DNA of 22,789 nucleotides, from positions 1 through 22,789 of IMG/VR virus record IMGVR_UViG_3300042090_000844, one strand, 5' to 3'. Below the pieces are notes generated by a model. The model searched no databases, was not told the origin of the DNA, and saw only the letters and a program-made list of their open reading frames with translations. The translations under genes were made by a program, and so were the position numbers. Shown here in pieces: positions 1-7,437 of the stretch (the stretch's first letter is position 1; each line of letters starts with the position of its first letter). Source of the DNA: a virus.

Positions 1-1098
1 CGGCGCGACCTGCTGCGCCAGAATCTGCTGCGCGGTCTCGGCGACGTAGACGTAGGCCTGGGAGGGCCCGTTCGGCGAGACCGCCGCCAGCGACAGAGTG
101 GTGCGCGCTGCGAGAGCGGCGTTGCTCTCCCAGTTGTTCCCGCTCCACCCGTTCACGTTCGAGACGAAGATCCCAGTGTTCTGGGTCACGGCGATCGTCA
201 CCGTGTTGGGCGCCGCGCTCCCGCCCGTCCCTGCCGCGTCGGCGCTCATCGTCGCCTGCGTCGTCGTGTAGACCGTGCCAAGGGGCGACGGGGCGGACGC
301 CGAGAGCGAGCCCGACGTGATGACGCCGATCGTGAACGTCGTGGTGGTCGTGGCGATGACGGCCGCGAACACGCCGGGCGTGGACCCTGCGCCAGACAGG
401 CCCGAGTATCCCGAGGTCGTAGGGACGGACACGAAGACGACCTGGCCAGGAGTGAGGCCGTGCGCGCTCTGAGTCGTGATGAGCGTCTGGGTCCCGAGGG
501 GCGTGACCGCCGTGACGTTCCCGCCGCTTCCTGCGATGGCCCCGCTCGGGATGCTCAGCGTGGCCGAACTCGAGTACGTCGCGCCCGTCTGCGCGTTCGC
601 GGCGTGGTACGCCTTCGGTGCGTACGGGCCGACCGCGCTCCCCTTGATGTTGACGATCGAGAGCGCGCCGGTCGCGTAACCCGCAGCAAGGCGCGTAACC
701 CCGTAGACGCTTTGCGTAAGGAGATCGAGCCACCCCGGGGCACCCGAGGGGTTCTGCGCGGCGTTGCTCGGGTCGGGCGTGACAGGCACCACGAGCGTCG
801 TGCCGTTCGTCGCCGTGGTCGTGACGGTGCCCGTCGCGGCGGTCTGCAGGAACCCGCCTTGCGCGATGATCGAAATATTCACGTCCGAGCTCTGGAACTG
901 CACGGACTCGATCGCGAAGATCGTTCGCTCAGGTCCGCCGCTCTGCCATGCGGTCGTGGGCAGCTGGGCCAACGCCGCGAGCTGCAGCATGTTCGCGAGC
1001 CACGAGCCGGGGGGCGCCGCTCCGGCGGGAACCTGGCCGTAAGGCCCGACCCCGCTCGGTGCCGGCGTGAACAGGTCTGCAGCAGTGAGCATCGTCAT
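1..1098 (-). CDS. Baseplate J-like protein (Mu gp47-like), C-terminus cut by the window edge
   Basis: The reading frame is open from an ATG at 1098 to base 1 (366 codons, no stop), so the C-terminus lies outside the window. The ATG overlaps the stop of the preceding wedge gene (ATGA). The visible part resembles baseplate J/gp47, which forms the outer wedge of contractile-tail baseplates. Supporting features are a helical N-terminus of about 60 residues, then beta-rich sequence, and near residues 290-350 a glycine-rich turn, a NWESNAALAARTTLSL stretch and a YVYVAETA stretch, typical of the J family. Around residues 195-260 there is an inserted beta module containing SAHGLTPGQVV, resembling the FCCH-like modules of two other tail proteins here. 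Its place directly after the gp46-like gene matches Mu order. The family call is fairly sure; the insertion's function is unknown. Confidence 0.8.
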   Translation of the reverse strand, partial: MTMLTAADLFTPAPSGVGPYGQVPAGAAPPGSWLANMLQLAALAQLPTTAWQSGGPERTIFAIESVQFQSSDVNISIIAQGGFLQTAATGTVTTTATNGTTLVVPVTPDPSNAAQNPSGAPGWLDLLTQSVYGVTRLAAGYATGALSIVNIKGSAVGPYAPKAYHAANAQTGATYSSSATLSIPSGAIAGSGGNVTAVTPLGTQTLITTQSAHGLTPGQVVFVSVPTTSGYSGLSGAGSTPGVFAAVIATTTTTFTIGVITSGSLSASAPSPLGTVYTTTQATMSADAAGTGGSAAPNTVTIAVTQNTGIFVSNVNGWSGNNWESNAALAARTTLSLAAVSPNGPSQAYVYVAETAQQILAQQVAP

Positions 1099-1520
1099 GC
1101 GGGGGCCACCAGTAGCAGGGTCGGCGTGACGTCCACCACGCTGACAACCATCTTGAACGGACCCGCGGATGTCTGCACCTGCGCGGCAACCATGAGCACC
1201 CCCGCGATCGTGAGCGAGACGGAGACCGTGCACCGCTGCACGCGCTCATCCTTCTCGGCCTCGGCCCCGAGTTGCTGCTGCCATCGGTCGATGTCCGAGG
1301 GGGACAGGTCCGAGTTGACGGAGTCGGTGACGTTCCGTCCAAAGTTCGGGTCGTCGATGAGTCCGCCGCTGTTCGTCGTCCAGCGTCGGAGGATGGCTTC
1401 GGCAACGCACTGGAAGCCCGAGGCCCAGTAGGCGGGCATCGAGAGGCTCTGTCCGTTGGGCGTGCCCCAGCACGTGCCGAGGTTGAGCGGCGCGGGAGTA
1501 GGAGGAAGGGGGAAGCTCAC
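1095..1520 (-). CDS. Baseplate wedge protein, gp46 / GPW-gp25-like
   Basis: This 141-aa protein starts at a GTG (1520) that overlaps the stop of the upstream 595-aa gene as GTGA. The central segment GGLIDDPNFGRNVTDSVNSD, followed by a helix and by EKDERVQRCTVSVSL, matches the pattern of small baseplate wedge proteins (T4 gp25, P2 W, Mu gp46). These have an early aspartate/glycine turn, then a helix, then a DxRV-type strand. Wedge proteins join the sheath-initiating part of the baseplate to the J-like protein, which is the next gene. The N-terminus (about 30 residues, Pro- and Gly-rich) is longer than I expect and the C-terminus is a hydrophobic strand ending in APA. The larger open frame upstream in this phase only shadows the neighbouring gene. 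The call rests on pattern and position. Confidence 0.72.
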   Translation of the reverse strand: MSFPLPPTPAPLNLGTCWGTPNGQSLSMPAYWASGFQCVAEAILRRWTTNSGGLIDDPNFGRNVTDSVNSDLSPSDIDRWQQQLGAEAEKDERVQRCTVSVSLTIAGVLMVAAQVQTSAGPFKMVVSVVDVTPTLLLVAPA

Positions 1521-3304
1521 GCGGCCACCGGCATGAATGCGCCGAGCGCAAGCGCGCTCGCCTCCGATGTTGCGCCTAGCACGAGCGCAGAGCAAGCGCC
1601 TCCGGTGACGACGGAGAGCGCGGGACCCAGGTCGCTCCCCGGTCCCGACCACACGTACACGTCCACCTCTCCAGTCCCCAGCCCGAGCTGCGCGCCAATC
1701 TCCCCCGAGAGCTTTCCGATCACGGCGATCTGCGCGGCGATTCCTGCCTGCGCGCTCACGGTGAGGTTCGGGAGTTTGGCGGAGAGGTTCGCCTTCAGGT
1801 TGAGCAGGATCTTGGCCATGAACACAAGCATGAGCGGTGGGAAAGACGGCACGATCTGCGCGGAGAACTTCACGTTGAGCGCCGCGGCCTGCTTTTCGAG
1901 GTTGGCGAGCAGGTCCGCGAGGGCCTGGAACGATGCACCGAACGCTGCGCCGATCGTGGTGGAGCTCGCGACGAGTCCCGACACGGGAAAGCTCACCCCC
2001 GAGGCAAAGAGCGGCAGACCCGCGAGCGAGCCGCCGCCCATCACGACACTCCCGACGGCACCTGAGCCCGTGCCCTGCGCACTCCCGCCCGAGTACGTGC
2101 CGTAGCTCGCGACGGGGAGAGAAAACGCGGTGTCGTAGTAGAGGGCCACCGTCGTCGGCGCGAGCACCTTGCAGGAGAAGGGCCCCACCAGGTTCCCAAC
2201 AAGCGTGGCTCCGCCTGCGTAGACGCCCTCGCCGGTGGACGGGAGAGAGTACGCGGCGTCCTGGTAGAGTGCCACGTGGGTCGCGTCGATCGCCTGGCAG
2301 TACCACGAGCCGTTGAGGCCCGACGACGATGGCTCGGCACCCGAGATGGTGCACGAGTAGAGCCCGGTCGCGCTCGCGACCTGCAGAACGATCGGGGATG
2401 TCGCCGTGGCGCCCAGGACGGGCGTGGAGCCCGTGACGCCCGGAAAGGTCAGAGAGACCCCATCGCCGACGGGGACACCCAGAGCGTCCGGCAGCGTGGC
2501 GACGATCGGGGTCGTCGCGGAGAGCGAGACGAGTGGAGCCGAGTCCACGATCGAGACGGTCGGAGGCGACGCGTAGCCATCCCCCGCGCCGGTCACGTTG
2601 ACGGACGCGGCGCCGATGCCCGTCGGCGTGGAGCTCGACGGCGTGACCGTGACCGTTCCCGTCGCGGTCACGCCTCCTGGGGGCGCTGGGGAGAACGAGC
2701 ACGAGGCGAGCCCCTGGGTATACGTCTGCGGCGGTGGGCTGAGCGAGGACGGGATCGATGGGGTCGTCGGTGGCTGGGGCGGGAGCGGGGGCGGCTGGAG
2801 CATCGTGACGCTCTGCACGGTCCCGGGGCCGCTCGTGCCGGTCGACGTGGCCACGAGCACCACCGCGGTCACACTGGAGCTCGACGGAGTCCCGTCGGGC
2901 CACCCCGACGCGAGAGCCCCGGACACCGCAGCGCTGAGGCCCGTCGAGGCGCCCACATAGGCCAGGACGTCGAGGCTCGCACCGACGGTCGCGGCCACGA
3001 GCGCCTTGAGCGCCACGATGAGCGCCAGCACGATGCCGAGCTGGAGGTTGAGGCAGACCTGCAGGTTCGCGGTGACGTTCGGGATTGGGAACGTGAGCAC
3101 GTTCTGCCACATGACCGCGAGGCTCGCGAGAAGCGCGATCGAACCCGCGATCGAAGGGAACGAGAGCGACACGCCGAGCGATAGGGAGAGCGCGATGAGA
3201 CCGGAGAGTTGCAGCGCGAGGTCGAACGCGACGGCGAGATAGATCGCGAAGAGCGGCGCGCACAGCACCGAGATCGGGATCGTCGTCTTTGCCCCGAGGC
3301 TCAT
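1517..3304 (-). CDS. Unusual 595-aa hydrophobic tail/baseplate protein with internal duplication
   Basis: I do not recognise a named family. The ATG at 3304 overlaps the previous stop (ATGA); upstream in-frame starts would overlap the hub gene. Layout: long hydrophobic segments at about residues 11-65 and 85-115; a Pro/Ser-rich linker at about 155-215; beta-rich modules at about 255-410, including two tandem copies of a unit ending in YAGG or YSGG; then another hydrophobic helical region at about 460-595. Residues ~41-153 and ~476-579 look like diverged copies of one domain: both have a Pro-Asn-(Val/Leu)-Thr motif (75-78 and 512-515), then a hydrophobic helix, then a (L/V)DV strand (111-113 and 547-549), then a V/L-rich strand ending Ala-Thr-Ser. 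The gene occupies the slot of the Mu gp45 spike, between a gp44-like hub and the gp46-like wedge. A baseplate spike or membrane-contacting role is inference from position. Confidence 0.6.
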   Translation of the reverse strand: MSLGAKTTIPISVLCAPLFAIYLAVAFDLALQLSGLIALSLSLGVSLSFPSIAGSIALLASLAVMWQNVLTFPIPNVTANLQVCLNLQLGIVLALIVALKALVAATVGASLDVLAYVGASTGLSAAVSGALASGWPDGTPSSSSVTAVVLVATSTGTSGPGTVQSVTMLQPPPLPPQPPTTPSIPSSLSPPPQTYTQGLASCSFSPAPPGGVTATGTVTVTPSSSTPTGIGAASVNVTGAGDGYASPPTVSIVDSAPLVSLSATTPIVATLPDALGVPVGDGVSLTFPGVTGSTPVLGATATSPIVLQVASATGLYSCTISGAEPSSSGLNGSWYCQAIDATHVALYQDAAYSLPSTGEGVYAGGATLVGNLVGPFSCKVLAPTTVALYYDTAFSLPVASYGTYSGGSAQGTGSGAVGSVVMGGGSLAGLPLFASGVSFPVSGLVASSTTIGAAFGASFQALADLLANLEKQAAALNVKFSAQIVPSFPPLMLVFMAKILLNLKANLSAKLPNLTVSAQAGIAAQIAVIGKLSGEIGAQLGLGTGEVDVYVWSGPGSDLGPALSVVTGGACSALVLGATSEASALALGAFMPVAA

Positions 3305-4488
3305 CCGCCGATCCCCAGGAGCGAAGAGCCCGTCTGAATGGTTCCGATCCCCGGCGTTGTGCAGGTGAGGAGCCCGATGAACGGCTCTGTTGGGATCGGG
3401 AGCCCTTGCAGTCCAGAAATCTGCATCGCGGGCGGAAAGACGATCACCACCGTGTCCCCTACCCGCGCCGCGGCGGGTGCGCTCGACGACTGCGGGCAGA
3501 GCGTGACGGAGACGGGCCCCACGCTTGCGTCTGCCTCGGTCCACACGCACACGGGTCGCGCTGGGCTCCCGTTGATGAACTGCAGATGCGCGAGGCCTCC
3601 GCTTGGCGCGGTGTAGCTCGCGATCGAGGACGACAGGAGCGGAACGTTCTGAATCTCAGGCAGGCCGATCGTCGGGTCCGTCGGCGCGAGGTCCACGGTG
3701 GTCGGCGTCGGGTTGGAGATGCTGTACTCATAGCGGCCGTAGAACCTCGTCCCCGCCGTCTCGCTCTGCACGAAAACGCGAAGGGGGCCGACGAACCTGT
3801 CCGCGCTCGCGGGGTCGGTGAGCACCTGGAAACGGAACTTCCCGTCGGGGTCCCACTCGTACTCGACGCCGCCGGAAGTATACGCCTGGTCCAGGATCGG
3901 GTGCGAAAACGAGGTTCCTGGCATCCACGACGCGTAGTCCTCGGTGGCGATGGTGACGCGTCCGTGGTCGGGGCGCTGCTCGGTCGGGGTGAATGGCGTG
4001 TTGATGGTGGATGCCGGCCACGCCCGCGTCTGCGTCGTGCCAGTCGCGTCGATGTACCACGCGGGTATCCACCCGAACTGCACCGCCTGATCGAGCAGAA
4101 GGCTGGCGAGCCCGTCTCCCCGCGCGAACCCATTGCCGATGGTCGTCGGCGCTCCGGTCACATTGATCGTTTCGCCCACCGAGGTCGCGGCGTCCTGAAG
4201 CACCGTCGCGAGCGAGATGCCCCCGGCCGACCCGTACCCTTGCGGTGTCGTGTTCTTTCGCCACCCCGCCGCGCCCGCGACGATGCGCGCCTGCGTCTGC
4301 CCTCCGTACGCGCTCGAGCGGTAGACCGTCCCCTGCAGTGTCAGGTTGCCGATCACCACGGTGACCGCGCCCGAGAGAGCGTTGGCTACCTGGAGCGCGA
4401 CGTCGGCAGTCCATGGGCCCGTCGCGGGGATCATGAGGCGCCCCGACACGATCGGGAAACCCGCGACGGAGGAGAAGGGGCCGCTCAT
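3301..4488 (-). CDS. Tail hub/baseplate protein in the Mu gp44 (P) position
   Basis: This 395-aa, largely beta-strand protein starts at an ATG overlapping the preceding stop (ATGA). The N-terminal ~50 residues (SGRLMIPATGPWTADVAL and a following strand-rich stretch) look like a tail-hub first domain. The middle (about 90-150) has a region that could be the second hub domain, with ISLATVLQDAATSVGE and FGWIPAWYIDATG. The C-terminal third is an OB-like beta region containing ARVGDTVVIVFPP. Hub proteins of contractile tails close the tube at the baseplate and carry the spike. The assignment rests on gene order (tape measure, gp43-like, this gene, spike slot, gp46-like, J-like) and general fold impression rather than a decisive motif. 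It could also be a spike-hub fusion. Confidence 0.5.
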   Translation of the reverse strand: MSGPFSSVAGFPIVSGRLMIPATGPWTADVALQVANALSGAVTVVIGNLTLQGTVYRSSAYGGQTQARIVAGAAGWRKNTTPQGYGSAGGISLATVLQDAATSVGETINVTGAPTTIGNGFARGDGLASLLLDQAVQFGWIPAWYIDATGTTQTRAWPASTINTPFTPTEQRPDHGRVTIATEDYASWMPGTSFSHPILDQAYTSGGVEYEWDPDGKFRFQVLTDPASADRFVGPLRVFVQSETAGTRFYGRYEYSISNPTPTTVDLAPTDPTIGLPEIQNVPLLSSSIASYTAPSGGLAHLQFINGSPARPVCVWTEADASVGPVSVTLCPQSSSAPAAARVGDTVVIVFPPAMQISGLQGLPIPTEPFIGLLTCTTPGIGTIQTGSSLLGIGG

Positions 4489-5129
4489 GGTGTCGCCGTC
4501 GGGGAGAAGTTGTTGGTACCGCCACTCTGGTATCCGGCGATCTGATTCTGCAGCGCCGTGATCCGCGGGTCCTGGTTTGCGGGCTGGTTGCTGAACGTCG
4601 ATGCGTCATCGGCGTCGAGGCTGGTGGACGCGACCGTTTGCACGATGCTCGTCGCCGGCGGCGGGCTCCACTCGATGATCTGGATAGTGACGTGAAAGAC
4701 GCCCCCGGGCTTTTGCGGGACGGGCCCGGTGTAGTTCTCGACGACGACGACCGTCAGCCCGATCGACGCGTGCCCCGGGTAGTACCAGGAGAGCCCGTTT
4801 GCTTTCTGGTCCTCGCGCGAGATGCTGAGCACCGCGAACACGAACGCGTCCCACGCGGCAAAGTCGGCCGCGGTCACGAGTTGCATCGTGACCGTCCCCC
4901 CTACGGGCGGCTGGTCCTTGAGGATCAACTGTGCCCCCGCGGTTCCCTTTCCGGCCTGAATGTCCCACCCGGTCTGACGCTTGAATCCCTGCAGCCCGCC
5001 CGGGACGACGATGGTCCCTGGCAGCGAGACGCCGGATAGCTTCGGCGCAAGCCACGGGTTCTGCCCGACGTCGTAGCCGACGCTGACCGTAGTCAGCGGC
5101 GGGAGGAGCGTCGGCTGCGGAGAGCTCAC
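4485..5129 (-). CDS. Tail protein following the tape measure (Mu gp43/N or gpU position)
   Basis: The 214-aa product starts at an ATG overlapping the tape-measure stop (ATGA). It opens with a Pro-rich tail, then strands (GWDIQAGKGTAGAQLILKD, VTMQLVTAADFAAWDAF) and a short HVTIQIIEWSPPP strand, and ends in a low-complexity Asn/Ser/Gly-rich tail of about 55 residues. The alternating beta pattern suits a small tail-tube-related or baseplate adaptor protein, which is what normally follows the tape measure in Mu- and P2-like phages. No catalytic motif is visible. A structural tail role is likely; the precise subunit is not settled by the sequence. Confidence 0.5.
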   Translation of the reverse strand: MSSPQPTLLPPLTTVSVGYDVGQNPWLAPKLSGVSLPGTIVVPGGLQGFKRQTGWDIQAGKGTAGAQLILKDQPPVGGTVTMQLVTAADFAAWDAFVFAVLSISREDQKANGLSWYYPGHASIGLTVVVVENYTGPVPQKPGGVFHVTIQIIEWSPPPATSIVQTVASTSLDADDASTFSNQPANQDPRITALQNQIAGYQSGGTNNFSPTATP

Positions 5130-6799
5130 GCGCCCCTCGCAAGCTGTAGTCGCTCGATGGCGGCAGCAAAGCCGCTCATGCTGAGCTGCTGCGCGTCGGT
5201 CACTCCGGCTGCGGCGTGCACGTGGATCTCGATGTTGCCGTGCACGTGGATGCCGCCGTCCCCTCCCCCGACGGGAACGATCTGTTCTCCGGGCGCGACG
5301 GACGCAAAGAACTCGCCCGGCGCGGGGGCGTGGATGACCCCGCCGTCCGCGTGGGCCCGGTGTCGCTGGATCGTGGCCGTGCCGCTCGGGGCCTCGTTGC
5401 CAGGCGAGCCCGAAGCGCCCGACGATAGCTCGATGCCGCGCGGCGCGTCCGGTTCCGTCCGCTGCGGCGAGAGTCCGAGCGCATCCATCCCGCGCTTGAA
5501 CGCGTTGTCGTCGTCGATGCTGGCCGCGTGGAGCGGATTGACGCCGTCGAGCGTGCTCTTGACGCGAGAAAGCAAGTCCACCAGCTCTTTTGCGTCGTCG
5601 ATCACCTCGCGCACACCGTCGACCACGCCGCGAACGTCGACGTCAAAAAACTGCTGAATCGCGTGCTTGTGTTCAAGATAGAACACCTCCACCTCGAGGC
5701 CCGCCACCTCGGCTTCCGTCACGAGCGACGCGAGCGCCTTGATGGCCCCGTTGACTCCGGTCGTCACGCCGTCCTTGAGCCGATCGCCCGACGGCTGCCC
5801 TTCGTCTCCGAGATGGATCACGCTCTGGATCGCGTCGGTGAGCGGAGCCGTGTCAACGTCGTCGAAAAGGTGGCGAAGGGTCTCCTTCCCCTTGGCCCGC
5901 AGCGTGGCGATCTCGTCGCCCATCGCTTCGAGGGAGCCCTTTCCCTTCTCGATCAGGGTGTCGGACAGGGCGTTGCCGAACGCGACTGCGTCGACGGTGC
6001 CCGCCTTGAGGCCCGCGGCGAGCTGCTCCGTCGTCATCCCGATGGCGCTCGCCACCTCGGTGACGTTCAGCCCCGCCTCGTAGAGACCTTTGAGGCTCTT
6101 CTCGGCGAGCTTCAGTCCCTTGTGTTCCTCGATCGCGACGCGCACGCGCTCGGTGATCTTCTGGTAGGCCGCCGCCCCCTCGTCGCCCATGACGGCCTGC
6201 GCGGACGCCGTCGCAAGGATCTGGTGCCGCAGCTCGTCGAGATTGGTGATCCCCAGCGCCTCAAACTGCTTGGTCCACGTGGCAAGCTGCTCGCGCGTCT
6301 GGGGGAGCTGCGTCGAGAGCCTGTCCAGGAAGTCGAGCGTGCGGTCGCCGCTCCCCTCCCCCTGCGACCCGAGCGCCTCGAATGTGGCGACCAGGCGCCG
6401 GTTCGTCTCCGTGACCTCCAGCCCCGTCGTGACGGCGATCTCTCCGATGTGGTAGAGCGCGTCGGCCGACGCGACGGCCCCGACCGCGAGCACGGACAGG
6501 GCCGCTCCGGCCCCCGCGAACTCGGGACCGCCCGCGGCAACGGCGTCGTTGGCAGCCTTGGCGTCGAGCGCGAGACCGCGCTGTTCGAGGCGGAGCCCAG
6601 CGATGTCCTTCGCGCGAGCCCGGCCGATCGATCTCTCCGCCTCGCTGTCCCCGAGCTCGTGCTGCAGCTTCTGAAGGCGGAGCAGCTCACGCTCGTTCTC
6701 CCGCATGGTGGCGGTCAGGTCGCGGACCGCAGCGGACGCCTTGGTGGCGCCGGGCGTCACCTCGTCGATCAGCTGCACTCCGAGCCTGAGAACGTCCAC
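5126..6799 (-). CDS. Tail tape measure protein
   Basis: The 557-aa protein begins at a GTG (6799) with AAGGGG about eight bases upstream, and comes directly after the assembly chaperone genes. The N-terminus (about 20-75) is a charged, coiled-coil-like helix (ERELLRLQKLQHELGDSEAE). A hydrophobic Gly/Ala patch follows at about 90-115, then long helices to about 430. The C-terminus is Gly/Pro-rich and ends in a His-rich strand (GGIHVHGNIEIHVHAAAG) seen at the C-termini of many tape measure proteins. The family sets tail length and is threaded in the tube lumen. At roughly 1.5 angstrom per residue, 557 residues would give a tail of about 80 nm, which is an estimate only. The neighbours (chaperone upstream, hub genes downstream) strongly support the call. 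Confidence 0.85.
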   Translation of the reverse strand: MDVLRLGVQLIDEVTPGATKASAAVRDLTATMRENERELLRLQKLQHELGDSEAERSIGRARAKDIAGLRLEQRGLALDAKAANDAVAAGGPEFAGAGAALSVLAVGAVASADALYHIGEIAVTTGLEVTETNRRLVATFEALGSQGEGSGDRTLDFLDRLSTQLPQTREQLATWTKQFEALGITNLDELRHQILATASAQAVMGDEGAAAYQKITERVRVAIEEHKGLKLAEKSLKGLYEAGLNVTEVASAIGMTTEQLAAGLKAGTVDAVAFGNALSDTLIEKGKGSLEAMGDEIATLRAKGKETLRHLFDDVDTAPLTDAIQSVIHLGDEGQPSGDRLKDGVTTGVNGAIKALASLVTEAEVAGLEVEVFYLEHKHAIQQFFDVDVRGVVDGVREVIDDAKELVDLLSRVKSTLDGVNPLHAASIDDDNAFKRGMDALGLSPQRTEPDAPRGIELSSGASGSPGNEAPSGTATIQRHRAHADGGVIHAPAPGEFFASVAPGEQIVPVGGGDGGIHVHGNIEIHVHAAAGVTDAQQLSMSGFAAAIERLQLARGA

Positions 6800-6803
6800 C
6801 GTG

Positions 6804-7360
6804 TCACCCCTTCGAAAGAGAGCGAAGCGCGAGTCTGAGCCGAATCAGCGTCTCGGCTACGAGCTCGGCTGCGGCTGCGCCATCAGGACTGAGGGCGGGC
6901 CGATCAGCGTCGGTGCGCGCACCTCCTCCGAGGGCGCACCAGGAGAGCCACTCTCCGAGGCCTTGCGCATGCGGTCCAGGGCGGCACTCCTGATGCTCAC
7001 GCCTTTTCCCAGATCGAGCTCGATCTCGCTCTCGAACATCCCGGCGAGCGAGCGGAGCGCGGCGGTGAATTTGGGATGCGCGACGATGGCCGGACGCTCT
7101 CGGAGGAACGCTAGCCAGGACAGGCGCACGCTCTCGCCGGTGTCCGTCGGGACGTGTCCGTCGATGGCCACGATCGTCTCGTTGGCCAGGTTGTCGTCGC
7201 GCTGCGACTGCTCCGCGGTCCCCTCCTTGCGGCGCCACGCGGCGATCTCCTCGCGCGTCGGTCGGCGAAAAACGAACTCTCGTCCGTCGAACTGTACCAC
7301 GGCGATCTTTCCGTGCCTATCGCGGAGTTGCACCAGTTCCGCCTCGTTCAGCTGTCCCAT
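6804..7360 (-). CDS. Probable -1 frameshift product of the tail assembly chaperone gene (185 aa)
   Basis: In the chaperone gene the codons CTG GGA AAA contain a perfect X XXY YYZ heptamer (GGGAAAA, 7010-7004). After a -1 slip the reading frame stays open for 66 more codons and stops at 6804, five bases before the tape-measure start. The fusion would share the first 119 residues with the 167-aa product and carry a different C-terminus that includes EWLSWCALGGG and AAAAELVAETLIRLRLALRS. Tail chaperone genes of many phages (lambda G/GT, P2 E/E', Mu 41) make such paired products, and the same gene order is present here. The extension also fills the otherwise unusual 57-base gap before the tape measure. 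Codon use in the extension is less GC3-rich than in the zero frame, so a non-functional slip site is not excluded. Confidence 0.6.
6857..7360 (-). CDS. Tail assembly chaperone, zero-frame product (lambda gpG / Mu gp41 analogue)
   Basis: The 167-aa protein sits between tail tube and tape measure, the fixed place of tail assembly chaperones, which hold the tape measure while the tube polymerises. I chose the ATG at 7360, with GGTGG just upstream; a GTG at 7369 would add three residues. The N-terminus resembles tail chaperones, with a short beta segment (KIAVVQFDGREFVFRRPTREE) followed by helices (ERPAIVAHPKFTAALRSLAG). The C-terminus, Pro/Ser-rich and ending in QPQPSS, is probably disordered. 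The gene is preceded by a 77-base gap, unlike its coupled neighbours, so it has its own ribosome binding site. A slippery heptamer lies at codon 118-119. Confidence 0.75.
   Translation of the reverse strand: MGQLNEAELVQLRDRHGKIAVVQFDGREFVFRRPTREEIAAWRRKEGTAEQSQRDDNLANETIVAIDGHVPTDTGESVRLSWLAFLRERPAIVAHPKFTAALRSLAGMFESEIELDLGKGVSIRSAALDRMRKASESGSPGAPSEEVRAPTLIGPPSVLMAQPQPSS
7004..7010 (-). promoter_or_regulatory. -1 ribosomal slippery heptamer GGGAAAA
   Basis: Read on the minus strand the zero-frame codons are CTG GGA AAA GGC, so G GGA AAA has the correct phase for a tandem -1 slip. GGGAAA-type heptamers are the classical sites of lambda-like tail chaperone frameshifts. A 16-base perfect palindrome abuts the heptamer on its 5' side (7011-7026). 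I saw no convincing pseudoknot just downstream by eye. Confidence 0.65.
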
Positions 7361-7437
7361 CAGAGCCACCAGGGGTTAGAAGGTGGCCGCCAGGACGTGA
7401 CGGCGTGGAGGGTCGCTCCGGTGCCTCAGAGGATGCC

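Noticed and set aside
460-1431. Long plus-strand frame of 323 codons at the left end
   Set aside because: It is antisense to the baseplate J-like and gp46-like genes; Arg/Gly/Ala-rich composition and no start signal mark it as a shadow.
1095-3263. 722-codon minus-strand frame
   Set aside because: Only its last 141 codons (from GTG 1520) encode the wedge protein; the remainder is an alternative frame of the 595-aa gene.
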